A stretch of DNA of 64,000 nt from Cylicocyclus nassatus. Its lineage: Eukaryota > Nematoda > Chromadorea > Rhabditida > Strongylidae. The stretch covers positions 47,122,444 to 47,186,443 of the forward strand of contig CATQJL010000001.1 of NCBI GenBank assembly GCA_958299035.1, read 5' to 3'. The translations under genes were made by a program, and so were the position numbers. The notes under the pieces were generated by a model. The model was not told the DNA's origin and did not search any database. It saw only the letters and a program-made list of their open reading frames with translations. This document shows, piece after piece, positions 1 through 10,508 of the stretch. The first letter of the stretch is position 1; every line of letters begins with the position of its first letter.

Positions 1-1260
1 AGTCGATTTTCTTGTTGTTGATTTGGTCGCACCTGTTTCCGAAGAGTGCAACACTTTTATGTGAATGCATCTTTGTTTTTTGGTCAATCGGTCAATCAGC
101 ACTTTACAGAAGGCGGCGCTATTGTCCCCTCTAGTCAAATGACCCGCCTACTCAAATTTTCCAGGAAGACTGGCCATCTACCTAAACAAGGGCATCTCAC
201 AATGCTTCAACTTCGTTTTTACCGTTTTCCTTACACGTTTGTCTTCATCTCGTACGCGAACTTTATACTCCGAATCAACTCATTTTGCCGTTTTCATACA
301 CTGATGAAATAACCGAACGGATATTCTTGAACGGCGGGTAGAACACCGACTTGGATGACAGGGTTGCACCGGCTTCCTTTGCGCACTGTTTTACTTTATC
401 TTTTTTTGTCATTCTCCTCGAAACGCCTGTTTACATTCATGCGCACGCCCATAGTGATTGCAGCTGCGCAACATGCGAGGTTGCCAGTGAACCTCTTTTC
501 TTTTGTTCTTCGACACGGTCTGTCTTGCACATTGCAGTGTTTCGTCTGCGTTTTCGGGCTGTCAGTGGTATAGTAGCTGGGGCTGATCCACAAGCATTTG
601 GCCACAAACTGCACCATCCTGTTGGCACGCAACCGCATCTGGTGATTCGAGCAGTTTTTTTCCCGAAACTAAATAATCTATCTACATCGGTTGCAGTTTC
701 TGCTCGATCCTCATCTTCTCTATCCGAGAGTTTCTCAGGGATACGTGGTAGGATGCCCTGGACTATAAACATTCAGCTATGTGATGACCGCGCGAGCACA
801 TATTTAGTCTAAATTTGCCAACCGTAGATTTTGCTGGTGGGATTGAGGCTTTCGATTGAGTTTTCCTGGGTGCCAGTGAGGCTCTTGATGGAGTTTCATT
901 ATGAGAGGTACGGGAATCGCCTTGAACAGGGTTTGGTTAGTGTATAGTTTTCATATCATCTGGGGTCACGGCAATGCTCAGTAGTATCAATCTTCTATTT
1001 GTTTTTATGTTCACCGCTATCCCTGCGAGATATCATAATTGCTCCTCTCCGACAGAAGTTGTGTTCTGGCCAGAAAATTTGCTGGCGCTCGCATTGCCTG
1101 AAGCTTCTACAGTATGGTGGCATAACTTAAGATACCACACCTTAATTTTCAGAAGGCTTCTCTTTTCCTGAGCAGAGATAGCTGCCTGGGGCAGGTTCCA
1201 GCCCGTACCAAATAATTTTCCAAGTATGTGTTCATATAATGGCTCAAACCCTTTGCGTTC
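1..1260. other. No supported gene; possible decayed retroelement gag knuckle
   Basis: Frames here are open by chance on both strands. On the minus strand around 540-400, two frames together give a Cys/His pattern (a run ending SCNHYGRAHECK) reminiscent of a broken gag zinc knuckle. Frameshifts and a Tyr in place of a Cys make this a weak relic call. Nothing else is recognised. Confidence 0.25.
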
Positions 1261-1474
1261 ACAGTCTGCCCCAATCGGGATCGGGCCGATCCGCCGACTG
1301 AATTTGCGCGCTCGCAACGCTAAGGGTCTGCATTGCGTGCATACGCGCGCTGTCGCAGAGAGCGAAGCGATTGAGGAGGGAGCAGACTGGCTAGCCGTAG
1401 ATGTGACGCAATACCTTCGCGGCACGGGTTCCCGCCATGCCAATTTTGGCCTGGCTGGGATTGGGGCAGACTGT
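1261..1474. mobile_element. Small MITE with 15-bp terminal inverted repeats
   Basis: ACAGTCTGCCCCAAT at 1261-1275 is perfectly inverted at 1460-1474. The 214-bp interior is GC-rich compared with its flanks. No clear target duplication, so the family is not assigned. Confidence 0.5.
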
Positions 1475-2042
1475 ACACTGATGTCTGTCTGGGGGAAGTA
1501 TAGCATTATAATTTGATAACTGTATGCTCAAACCGACTAATAACGCTTTTATCGTGTTCAAGGTGCTCAGCATTCGTGGAGATATTTTCCCTTCGTTGAG
1601 GTCGGCTATTGTTCACCGTTTTATACGCTGCCACCGCATACCTGTATCTGTGCCAGGGGGTACTGAGCCTGTACATTCTACTCATAATTTTCTTCTGCAG
1701 AATCAAAACTCACAGAGTCCACAAAATGTTTGTCCCAGACAAGCTTCCTTGTTGTACACAAAGTGGCAAAGCATGAATTGGCGAATTATTGTGTGATTGT
1801 TGTAAAATTCAGAGTGTCGCCAGAAAAATGCGTCGTAACTCTTGTGTGACGGACGCGTCATGAGTTTCTGGTTGAGGACCTCGCCGCATACAGCGTTGTA
1901 CCTTTTCATATTGCAGAACTCGTAACGTGAAAATTCTTTCAAACATGGTTACTTTTTTGATCGAGGTATGGAGCATTACCAAAGCGTGACTTCCCATCGT
2001 CTGCGCATATTGGTCACGCAATCATTGTTAGCTCTCAGATAA
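1475..2042. other. No feature recognised
   Basis: About 570 bp of AT-rich sequence between the small MITE and the first Helitron copy. I see no domain-bearing frame or repeat in it. Confidence 0.5.
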
Positions 2043-2339
2043 TCTTATATATAAAGCTAAATGTCCGTTTGTTTGTCTGTCTGTCTTGTCTGTATGTATA
2101 TGTGTACGTATATTCCGAATAGAAATTTTTATTTCTGAACCAATCAGGACCAAACTTTGCACACATACACGTCGGGGCGGGGCGGATGTCATAGGCTACT
2201 TTTTGTTATCGGCCGATACCGATTTGATTTTTTGCAAAATTTGAGTTACGGGGCTGGGAGTTGGCACAGGGGGTAATCGACCATGCTGATTACAAATATA
2301 TTATTGACAGGGCCGAGCGGAGCCGGGTTTGCCAGCTAG
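2043..2339 (+). mobile_element. Non-autonomous Helitron, simple (non-palindromic) copy
   Basis: It begins TCTTATATATAAAGCT after A and ends GCCAGCTAG before T, matching the Helitron rule A|TC...CTAG|T. A TGTTTGTCTGTCTG microsatellite follows the 5' end, then a conserved CCGAATAGAAATTTTTATTT block and GGACCAAACTTTGCACACAT. Close to the 3' end is TTGACAGGGCCGAGCGGAGCC, a slightly mutated terminal hairpin. At 297 bp and without an inverted interior it looks like the parent form of the palindromic copies. No Rep/helicase coding. Confidence 0.8.
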
Positions 2340-2880
2340 TTCGCTAATATAAGGTGATTTCGATTGTTTGATGGTTTGTAGCATTATGGAGATCTGCGCG
2401 AGCATTGGCCGCAGCCAGTACGAGTGCTACTGTCTGGCAAAACCCTACAACAAAGCTGACCCTTGATACTCCGTGATTGGCGGCAATAGTCTAGATGCTA
2501 GTCATCTGTTTTGAATTCTATCCTAGTTCTTGTTTTTCAGGACGATCCGCTATTGATGGTTCTTCGCCATGTGGAATTCAAAACAAATGCGGGAATGAGG
2601 TAAAGCAGAATATCCAAATAGTTACGTGCTTCATACCATCATCTCCTCAGTGAGAAGTATGCCTGAAACAATCATGCTTCTTCCACTTACCAATTGGCTT
2701 TTTGTATCGCTGCATCGAGTTGTTCACGACGAGACAATCTAGCTTTCAGAATTGAAGATTGTTAACATATATATTGGATATGCTCTGTTCGATTGTAATG
2801 TCTCGAAGCAACCGCACAATACTTACTTGACTCGTTTATTTTCATCAAGAGCATTTTATGTGCATAAAGAATAGCATTCT
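2340..2880. other. No feature recognised
   Basis: Unassigned AT-rich DNA between the Helitron and the 183-bp inverted-repeat element. No coding signature seen. Confidence 0.5.
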
Positions 2881-3063
2881 AGTGAAAAAAAATAGCGTCA
2901 AGTTTATGTCATGTTGTTGGCTGAAACTTTTCGCATAAAGAAGCAGGTAACTTTCAAGCACAATTAAAGATTCATCTACGCAAATATCCCATCCCGTGTG
3001 ATTTCACTCCGATTTCACTTCAGCCAACAACATGACATAAACTTGACGCTATTTTTTTTCACT
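2881..3063. mobile_element. 183-bp MITE with perfect 45-bp inverted ends
   Basis: Arms 2881-2925 and 3019-3063 are exact inverses, starting AGTGAAAAAAAATAGCGTCA. The 93-bp loop is AT-rich. The perfect arms suggest recent activity or gene conversion. No certain target duplication. Confidence 0.75.
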
Positions 3064-4128
3064 CCGCGGTGGAAAGAAAAACAAGTATTTGGCTTAAAAT
3101 CTTCACTCTTCTCAAGGTGAAATGCGTAGCTAAAGTGAATGTTATTCGAAAAAATAGCAGCGGAAAGTTATTCAAATTTAGATGAGACTGATCTGTGTCC
3201 ACATCGGGATTTAGAGTTGCGCGGGCATCTACCACTTTCAAATTTTCTGGGAATGTATGTGGTGGAGATCCCAATATAACCATGTCAACAAATTTCGCAG
3301 GTGTACTAGATGCGGGATAGATGTCTTGGACATCTTACCGCACTGGTGTCGTCAGATCAGGTGTACTAACGTGCAGAAATGCGTTTGTTCACCAGCAGGC
3401 AATATAAGGTTTTATCTACTAGTTCTTTGTGGATATTTCAAACTTTTGAAGCATCCCGAAAAAGGACATACTCGAATGCGGCTGAAGTCAGACACTGCCT
3501 AAGAGAAAATTGCTGCCAGAATAAAACAAAATGAATTTATGACTTTGTACACGATGCCGCAGTTGTGTGTTCCTTCCTACGAGACTCCAGCTGACACCTG
3601 AGTTTGCACACTTATAACAATGCGAGGTTGCAAACTGCACGTCTAACAGAAATCCCTAGATGGTGGTCGACTCGCCTCCGTTCATAAAGAGATGTCCCGG
3701 TCATCACTTTCAAAGCAGTTTTCTTGTTTCAGAGGCATTGTGAAGAGATGCCACTTGGGCAAGAGCTTCGTCAGGGAAGTGTAGCAATCTACGTTGCTTT
3801 CAGATCATTGAGCCTGACCGGAAGCTGCCTTTAAGAAGCATTTACTGACAAAGAATCTTGGACAGATAAGTTTGGTGCCTCCCCCCCCCCCTCCCTTCCC
3901 TAAGATGGGGCCCCGCAGCCAATTCTACGGGAGGACTAACGCGAGCAATCGATGGAAGTAGTTTTGGTCGAAGTTAGTTTTGGGCTAGCGTGAGTCGAGG
4001 CCAGCAGGTGGAGGAGACCCCCAACCGCTGCTACTTCTACAGACAAGACTTCTCCTTAAGCTGATCCTAATTTAGGCTGGCTGCAGCGTCCACATTTTGC
4101 GTTCCGAATGTGTCGATCCACAACTTAA
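3064..4128. other. No gene; poly-C tract
   Basis: Nothing coding is recognised. A homopolymer C run followed by CTCCCTTCCC lies near 3882-3900. Confidence 0.5.
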
Positions 4129-4533
4129 AGGCAGTGTCCGGGCAGGAGGTGGCTTTTGGGGTGTGAGTGCCATGCGAGAGCGGCCCCCCTCAGACACAAC
4201 ATCGCGCAGGTGCGACGTCATAACGCTCGATCTAAAGCAAGAAAAACGACCAGAAAGTGGGGAAACTTACGCCTTGGGGCGGGGTCATCCAAGCTGTCTG
4301 AATTGCTGCTATGCGGCAGAGTACGCATGCCGCCACAGTTAAAATGTAGGGTCCCGCAGCGACTCTGCGTCTCTGCCTTGGTGGTGACCGTCAAATTTCA
4401 AATTGTGCGGCTTTGGAAAACGTATGTTCTCGCCGTTTTCGCGCCTTCTAATGTGGATTTTCGGATTCAGCGTTGCGGATAACCCCTGGTAAGTGGATTT
4501 TCTAAAAATCGAGTTTTTGCCCGGACACTGCCT
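4129..4533. mobile_element. TTAA-flanked MITE, copy 1 (405 bp)
   Basis: AGGCAGTGTCCGGGCA at 4129 is inverted as TGCCCGGACACTGCCT ending 4533, and both sides carry TTAA (4125-4128, 4534-4537). TTAA duplication is typical of piggyBac-type transposition, although these ends begin AGG rather than the usual CC. Near the 3' end is GTGGATTTTCGGATTCAGCG and ATAACCCC, shared with the copy at 7206. No protein coding expected. Confidence 0.75.
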
Positions 4534-5141
4534 TTAAGATTTTTTGGTTTCACGTTGGGAGACCATGTTGAGTTTTTGCTTTTGGCATTCCCCTTTCTTT
4601 CGAGTTTGACTTGATCCAGGGCTCTTTCGAGTCGTTAGAAAACTCACTCCTTTACTGTCCCGTAAGCAAGTTAAAACTTCGTGACTTGTCGTCACCTGAC
4701 GTTCTGTCTATGTCGAGCAGCTGCACGTCACATCACCAAGAAGACCTACGCCTTGTCGTGGTCGAATGGTCCAGATGCCGATACCACAACCTCCGGTCAA
4801 CGTCGCCGATTTCGATCACAGTCAACACAAGTGTCGCTTCCCCAACTGCCGGTACCCACCAGAAGCCTTGAAGTGGAGCCCCGACACTCTTCATGCTATC
4901 AACCGGTTGTTACTACCCCAAGCAGTAGCCCGCGCGCAAACTCGGGTTACTTTTTTTCGTCTTTGTATGTTTGACACGTAAGATCGCAGTTAACGTGATG
5001 AATTAGAGCCCAACTCTGACCCTTTTCCTGCCGCCTGAAGTGTCGCGGATTGCGCCACTTCCTCAGGAGAGTTCGCTACCGCGTTGCGTCGGTTCCTAAG
5101 GTGCCAGTCTTGCGCTGGTTCGTCTCTTGCTTCTGCATTTA
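4534..5141 (+). other. Possible coding relic near 4766-4981
   Basis: A frame from 4766 reads QPPVNVADFDHSQHKCRFPN, then CRYPPEALKWSPDTLHAINR, with a codon pattern more protein-like than its flanks, and a GTAAGA donor-like site at about 4979. The Cys spacing hints at a small zinc-binding motif, but I do not recognise the family. It may be an exon or a piece of a dead element. The rest is unassigned. Confidence 0.2.
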
Positions 5142-5222
5142 GGCTGGGTTTATACTGATCCGTAAGTCTCGGTACAGTTCCAGCAAAGCGCTCGAATAGC
5201 GCGCTGTGCTGGAAGTCTCAAA
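5142..5222 (+). mobile_element. Fragment of the Harbinger-like MITE seen at 6121
   Basis: TTA followed by GGCTGGGTTTATACTGATCC matches the left end of the 6121-6229 element (GGCTAGGTTCGTACTAATCC), and an inner CAGTTCCAGC is inverted as GCTGGAAG nearby. The right terminus is missing. Confidence 0.5.
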
Positions 5223-5518
5223 TTTGCGAAAATTTAATTCGTAATTTCTACTTGATTATATCCCAATGTTCAAATAATGATTCATTTGTTCAGATATAAT
5301 GGACACTGATTTTCTGTGTGCAGCGAAAGATCGGGAGAACGCTACAAACGCTTACGGGGCGAGAAACAAACTTTGTTGTTCACATATCTAATATATAAAG
5401 AAACTTAAGCGCAATTCAAAAATCTAAAAATAGCGGGAAACCGCGTAGCGACCCCGAAGCGCGCTGATGCAATCTAGCATTTTTAATTACTGGTTCACTA
5501 GTTTATCTAAAAAATCCC

Positions 5519-5584
5519 TTCCTTTTCATTCCTTTGCATTTTAGCGCATATCAAGTGCAAAATGCAAAGGGAGAAACGAAGGAA
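5519..5584. repeat. Imperfect short hairpin
   Basis: CCTTTGCATTTT is perfectly inverted as AAAATGCAAAGG with a 16-nt loop, and an outer TTCCTT pairs with AAGGAA. A stand-alone hairpin of about 66 nt; no mature small RNA can be assigned from sequence alone. Confidence 0.5.
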
Positions 5585-5603
5585 TAGAGCTAACATTGAA
5601 AGC

Positions 5604-6030
5604 TAGCTTATAGGCCTTTTGAAAAGTGACACATGTAATCGGAATCAGCTTGGAACGCTAATCTAAACCTGCTATCCGTAGCTGCGAAGCAACACTCTGA
5701 AACGAGTTGTGAGTCCTTTTCTGAGCGAAGTTTGCGTTTTGACCTGCTTACCGATGCTACGGTGCCATCCCAGGCACTGGTTCAATGCAAAAAAATACCC
5801 TATCAAACCAAATGACTCCATTTGCTGTATTCCGAGTTTCCACCAATTTTTCGGTCAGATTCCTATCTAGAGGTCGTCTTTCCATATTCAGTTGTATGTC
5901 AAAGGCACATACCAAAGCTATAACTCGTTTCAGAGTAATGCTTTACAGCTATAAACAGCCTATTTGGAAACCCTGTTTCAAGCTGCTTTCAGATATATGC
6001 GTCGTTTTTAGAAAGGCCGACATAAGTTAG
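5604..6030. mobile_element. Fold-back element, TAGCTCGGCC family (diverged)
   Basis: The left arm has TAGGCCTTTTGAAAAGTGACA and CTCTGAAACGAGTTGTGAGTC; the right arm has the inverse TATAACTCGTTTCAGAGTA and AGAAAGGCCGACATAAG. The same block order occurs at 22137-22594. Arms are diverged, so edges are approximate. Confidence 0.5.
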
Positions 6031-6120
6031 GCGCCTTCCCTTGTGAGTTGCATAACCCATTGCTGAAAGAAATGATCGCTTTTAGTTCAAGAAGTGAGTT
6101 TTTTTGCGTCTGTTCCCTTA

Positions 6121-6229
6121 GGCTAGGTTCGTACTAATCCGGAAGTTCTGGAACAATACCAGCACAGCACTCAGAATGTGCACTGTGCTAGAACTGTTCT
6201 GCAAGTTACGGACCAGTATGAACTCAGCC
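6121..6229. mobile_element. Harbinger-like MITE with TTA target duplication
   Basis: A 109-bp element starting GGCTAGGTTCGTACT and ending AGTATGAACTCAGCC, flanked by TTA at 6118-6120 and 6230-6232. TTA duplications and ends beginning GGC are typical of PIF/Harbinger MITEs. Nearly the whole element is an imperfect palindrome around CAGCACAGCACTC. Confidence 0.7.
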
Positions 6230-7205
6230 TTACGCGGATATTAGTGAAGGAGACAGATTTTACCGTAGGTTTGGCTATCCAACTCACTCCTAGGCGGACG
6301 TGTCCATCATGGACTTCGGGATAGCGAAAAGGAGGACTCCGGAAGAGAGCTCCTTGATTTTGAATCATCGGACGACCAAACCGAGCTACAGTAACAATCT
6401 TTCTCAATCTTTGAACAATTGATAGATGGTACAGATGGACAGATAAGACGAGACATTAGTCGCCAGTTACTAACCCGTCTGGAAAATTCAAGTGGAACAA
6501 CGACTTGCAGGCTTAATCGCAAATAGAACAAATAGAGCTGAAAGATTCAATCAAATTACTGCACCGTATTGGCCACGTACAAAAGGTCACACATGTCGGT
6601 AAGAAGCGCATTGGCTACCGTCGCAAGGGCAACTAGTAGTTATCGCAGTTGCAAGTGAATAGGAGCACAATGAATAGGAGAAACAGAGATCTATGCTCAC
6701 GACTGATTTTTGTTTTGAAAATTCACTCAACAAACTAGCTTTGGAAAGTTGCGGAATATGAAAGTTGGTAGAAATACTTCTTCACATCGATAATTGTTAA
6801 AGTATGCAGAACACTGTCTGAGCTGATTTTTGCACTAAACAACAGAATAATAATCTTGCTATCGCAAACGAATTAACTGAAAAATTTGAAGTTTTACTTT
6901 GTGACTCAAAATTTCTCAACAAACTCCCCTATTCGATCACTACAAAGTCCATGCCTTTTGGTCCATTTCCAATCCCTCGATATCCAACTTTTTTTTTGAT
7001 TTTTCGATATTTTTTTCAGAAGCCACACGGGGTAGCGTAGCGCAAATGCTTTGAGATTTAGGTTTCCTACGGCCATAATAGGAGATTTGCATGTTGCAAT
7101 GGACGGTGAAAGGTGAAAAGTAAAAGGCACAGACACAGCTTCTTTGTAAGTACGTCACATGAAGATGACTTGAGCTAATCGTCAGCAAAACGCCATAATA
7201 CTCAA
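6230..7205. other. No feature recognised
   Basis: AT-rich unassigned DNA. Short frames on the minus strand show no domain. Confidence 0.5.
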
Positions 7206-7610
7206 AGGCAGTGATTCGGCAAAACTCAACAACTCAAAATTCAACGCGGTAGGCTCCTTATTGCCCAAGTATAAAAACTGTACAATCCCGGTTGCACAGC
7301 ATGCCTTCCCTGCCGAGAAAATTGCTCTTAAACTTACACGCGCAGGCCAATCTTACACGCGTCAGGACGAGTTAGCAATTTCCTTCTCACCATTGGAGGC
7401 TGCCCGCCGCAATGCTATAACCATTGGGTCCTGCAACGATTCGGCGTCACCAGCCTTGCTCTACTCGTCCACTTCCAAAGGGAAAGGATTGAAAAACGCT
7501 CCTTTTCGCCGTTTTCAAGCTCTCAAAAGTGGATTTTCGGGATCAACGTATTGAATAACCCCAAGTAAGCGCAAATTTGACTAGGTTGGAGGTTTGCCGA
7601 GCCACTGCCC
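7206..7610. mobile_element. TTAA-type MITE, copy 2 (405 bp)
   Basis: It starts AGGCAGTGATTCGGCAAA after TCAA (a mutated TTAA) and ends GCCGAGCCACTGCCC before TTAA (7611-7614). Length equals copy 1 exactly, and the 3' portion shares GCCGTTTTC, GTGGATTTTCGG, ATAACCCC and AGTAAG in the same order. Ends have diverged to ATTCGGC versus GTCCGGGC. Confidence 0.7.
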
Positions 7611-8136
7611 TTAAAATGATGCTGCAGTGCAAGTTCTTCCCGATCACACATATGTGTGGCGTGATGAGCATTCCAAATGGATAAATTATAAATCATGTGC
7701 TACTTCTTTGCATCAATGTATCATGTTGGTCGATGAGGAAACGTAGGCTACGTAAGACACATGAGCTGTTAGGATGTAACATAAGTCTTGTTACACTTTG
7801 GCATCTTGCGATAATAAGTCGTACATTTATTCTTAACACATTCACGACAAGACGATTTCTCGATGACTGCCATTTCAGACCAGAGCATATTTCGCAATAT
7901 TGACTTTGCATAATATTTTCTAGTCACTGATGAGTCCTGTGGTCTGAAAAGTTAAGCATTTGGGAAGTACTCCAAGAGGCGTATAGAAGTTTACCCAAAT
8001 TGTCCAAAAAATTCAACGTAAACTAGCAAAATCAAAAACTTCAAAAGCATACGACCCACCGGCGGGTCATATTGTCAGAAATGGCAGGACACGTGCGACC
8101 CACCGGTAAGTCTCATTGTGGTGAAAATGTTAATAA
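7611..8136. other. No gene; short direct repeat CGACCCACCGG
   Basis: Contains two direct copies of CGACCCACCGG about 46 bp apart (near 8051 and 8097), the first followed by CGGGTC so that it forms a small palindrome. Otherwise nothing recognised. Confidence 0.4.
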
Positions 8137-8881
8137 GGCTCCAAAGTAGCATTCGATAGAGCAAAACAAGCTCTACAAAATGATGTGCAGAAGTTCGCAC
8201 CAGCTTCGATCCACCGCAAGTTTGCGTCCAGAAACTCTCATCCAAAAAATCCTACAAATTTCCGACTCGCTCACACAAATTGCATATCACATCAGACACT
8301 CATATGTACCTTGCCGTATCTTTTCTTCATCTAGAAATCGAGAGAACGAAAATCTTTCCGCTACAACGAAGCTATGTTGTTTTCACTCGTAACGTATACT
8401 ACAGGTTTTCAGTAGAGTAACCGTAAATTTTCAGCTTCCCACAGGCTCAAGTTTTCGAATACTGAACTTAGCGTTTCTCACCTGGCTGTTCCACGCTTAA
8501 ATCAATATTACTCGAAAACGTGGGCATATGGGAAGTTGAAAATTTACGGTTATACTGCAAAGGGTTTGCAGTATACAATCAAATAAATGGAAACAGCTTA
8601 GCTTCGTTTTTATATGAGTTGAGAAATTTCGTTTTCTTTCGACCTAGATGAGGAAGAAATACAGCAACGGCACATATGAGTGTTTGATGTGGTGTTCAAT
8701 TTGAGCGATAAAGTTAGAGATCCGTAGGAAGATGAACGGAGATATGAATTTTCCCCATTTTTGATCCTTCAGATACGACTCAGATCCCATAAGCAAACTT
8801 ACGGTGGGTCGAAGATGGCGCGAATTTCTGCAATCATTTTGTAAAGCTTGCTTTGCTCTATCGAATGATACCTTGAAGCCC
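8137..8881. mobile_element. Large fold-back element related to 20682-21580
   Basis: The left arm begins around AAGTAGCATTCGATAGAGC and continues ACAAGCTCTACAAAATGAT; the right arm is its inverse, ending GCTCTATCGAATGATACC near 8870. Arms pair imperfectly through most of the element, with the turn near 8490. Block order (CACC...GATCCACC, TCATATGTACC, AGAAATCGAGAGAACGAA) parallels the 20682 element. Terminal sequence is not well preserved. Confidence 0.6.
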
Positions 8882-8991
8882 CACTCACAATATGAAGTGT
8901 GCGAGTTGTCGTAAGAAGTTAAAGTATAGCAAGACTTATGCTACAATCTTTTTACTTGGATTTTCTTCTTCAAAGCAAAAGTAAATACCTC

Positions 8992-9211
8992 TGTCCGATG
9001 TTTAAGTAAAGTGAACCACGTGCGATCGAGTACTCTCCCTATTGCGGAAGATTTATTAGCAGTAGATATTATAGGAATACAGCCGATTGAAGTACCGTCT
9101 GTGAGGTCCAAAAGAACAAAACTGAAACTAACTACGAAACAATCAACCACTTTGCAGAACACGACATGTTGTCCAGTTGGTAAACGTCATAACAGACCAA
9201 GTGCTTCTTCA
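8992..9211 (-). repeat. 3' LTR of the decayed retrotransposon
   Basis: On the minus strand it begins TGAAGAAGCACTTGG and ends CGGACA. Matching blocks to the other LTR include CCACGTGCGATCGA, GCGGAAGATTTATTAGCAG and ACAGCCGATTGAAGT. AATAAA (minus) lies at 9057-9052. The adjacent inner sequence (minus strand GAGAAGGGGCG) is purine-rich, as for a polypurine tract. Confidence 0.65.
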
Positions 9212-10434
9212 TCCCTACACGCCCCTTCTCGAATAATCACCTCCGGTACCGTCCACTCTGCTTCATATTTTGGGATTGCTCCATTCGTTTCTCTACAAGG
9301 TCTCGAAAAAACATGACTTCTGGCTTTCTTATCGTTCTCCTCTTCCTCACTTCGGGCTCTCCACCAGTTTCTTGTAACTGCCCGCGTCCTTCTTCTTCCT
9401 CTTCGTAGTTCGAATATCGGTAGCCGTAATATGTTTGAAGCTGCTTCTCGCGGCTGCTCCAGGAAGATCAGAATATGCATCCGTGTACTTATCCTCCCCT
9501 TAGGGCTTACTCCGCGGCATGTGGCTGGGTGGAGCTTCGATACTGCGTCTTTAATGGCCCGTAGTGGTCAGTCCCCATGGCGCCGAATCCTGATAGTGTC
9601 GAGCTGCACGCTCATTTGCAGAGATGAAACGATGTAGCGTCCGTTCTTGAATCGACATCGACTTTGAAACCACTCTGAAACAGACTTTAGGGCCGCCAGT
9701 AATCCCCCCGACCTGGCGGCATGTTTCGCCGTCAGGTCGCCGACCTCAACCTTACGTGAAGTCGGCGGGAACACCGATTTCAAGTCTGTGCCCTCCAAAC
9801 CGTTTTCACCAACCGTTTTTTCTGGTCGAGGAAGTCATTGTGACCTTAGAGAACCTCACTTAGCAATTAGAAATTCTAATCCCCCCCCCCCAGACAAAGT
9901 TGTTGAGGTAGGCGGGAAGTGCTGGCGGCAACTTCGCAAGCTGATCTGGCGGCATCTCGTCGAAATTCTAGCGCTGAGGGATGTCGCCAGGTCAGAGAGC
10001 ACGAGAATTAGCGTGCTTATTTGAGAGATCACCACCCCGACGTGTCCATACCACGTCGAGATGGCGGCACCTTGCTGGCGTCTGCAAGTTTGTGTCTCGC
10101 GGCAATATCACACAATTTACGTCCGGCAAAAAAACCAAAAAAATATATTTTCTATCGAAAATCTATTATTTTTGCCATTATATGGTTCTCCTCCAAATTG
10201 ATGATATGTATGCACAAGAAACGACTGCTGATATTATAACACCATAAAGAGCGCCATTTTCATTTTGCAATTGCTTCAAATCTCATTTGCAACGGTTTCG
10301 TCTCCCGCTCGCTTTTATCAATCAGCTGTTTTTTCAGGTAAACGTCCATCGCGCACTGTATTGATCATGCTCACATACAGGCGCTTACTACTTAGGCAGC
10401 GCTTCTATAATTGCTGCCGCAAACAACAGGAAAT

Positions 10435-10508
10435 AAACGAGTGGTCGAATGGTTAGTGCCGCGGAGCTTGAGGTTGATGCACGCAGGTTCGAACCTGCGC
10501 GATGTCGC
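10435..10508 (+). pseudogene. tRNA-like relic (Ser/Leu-type boxes) inside the LTR element
   Basis: It shows an A-box-like TGGTCGAATGGTTAGTGCC, a CTTGAGG patch at anticodon-loop distance, and a B-box-like GGTTCGAACC inside a perfect stem CGCAGG-TTCGAA-CCTGCG (10482-10499). The T-loop is one base short, the acceptor stem does not pair and there is no proper variable arm. It therefore looks like a tRNA pseudogene or a tRNA-derived SINE head, not a working tRNA. Confidence 0.35.

Noticed and set aside
351..812. 153-residue plus-strand open frame near the window start
   Set aside because: Overlapping frames are open on the other strand as well, no domain is visible, and the minus strand shows a weak gag-knuckle-like pattern instead.
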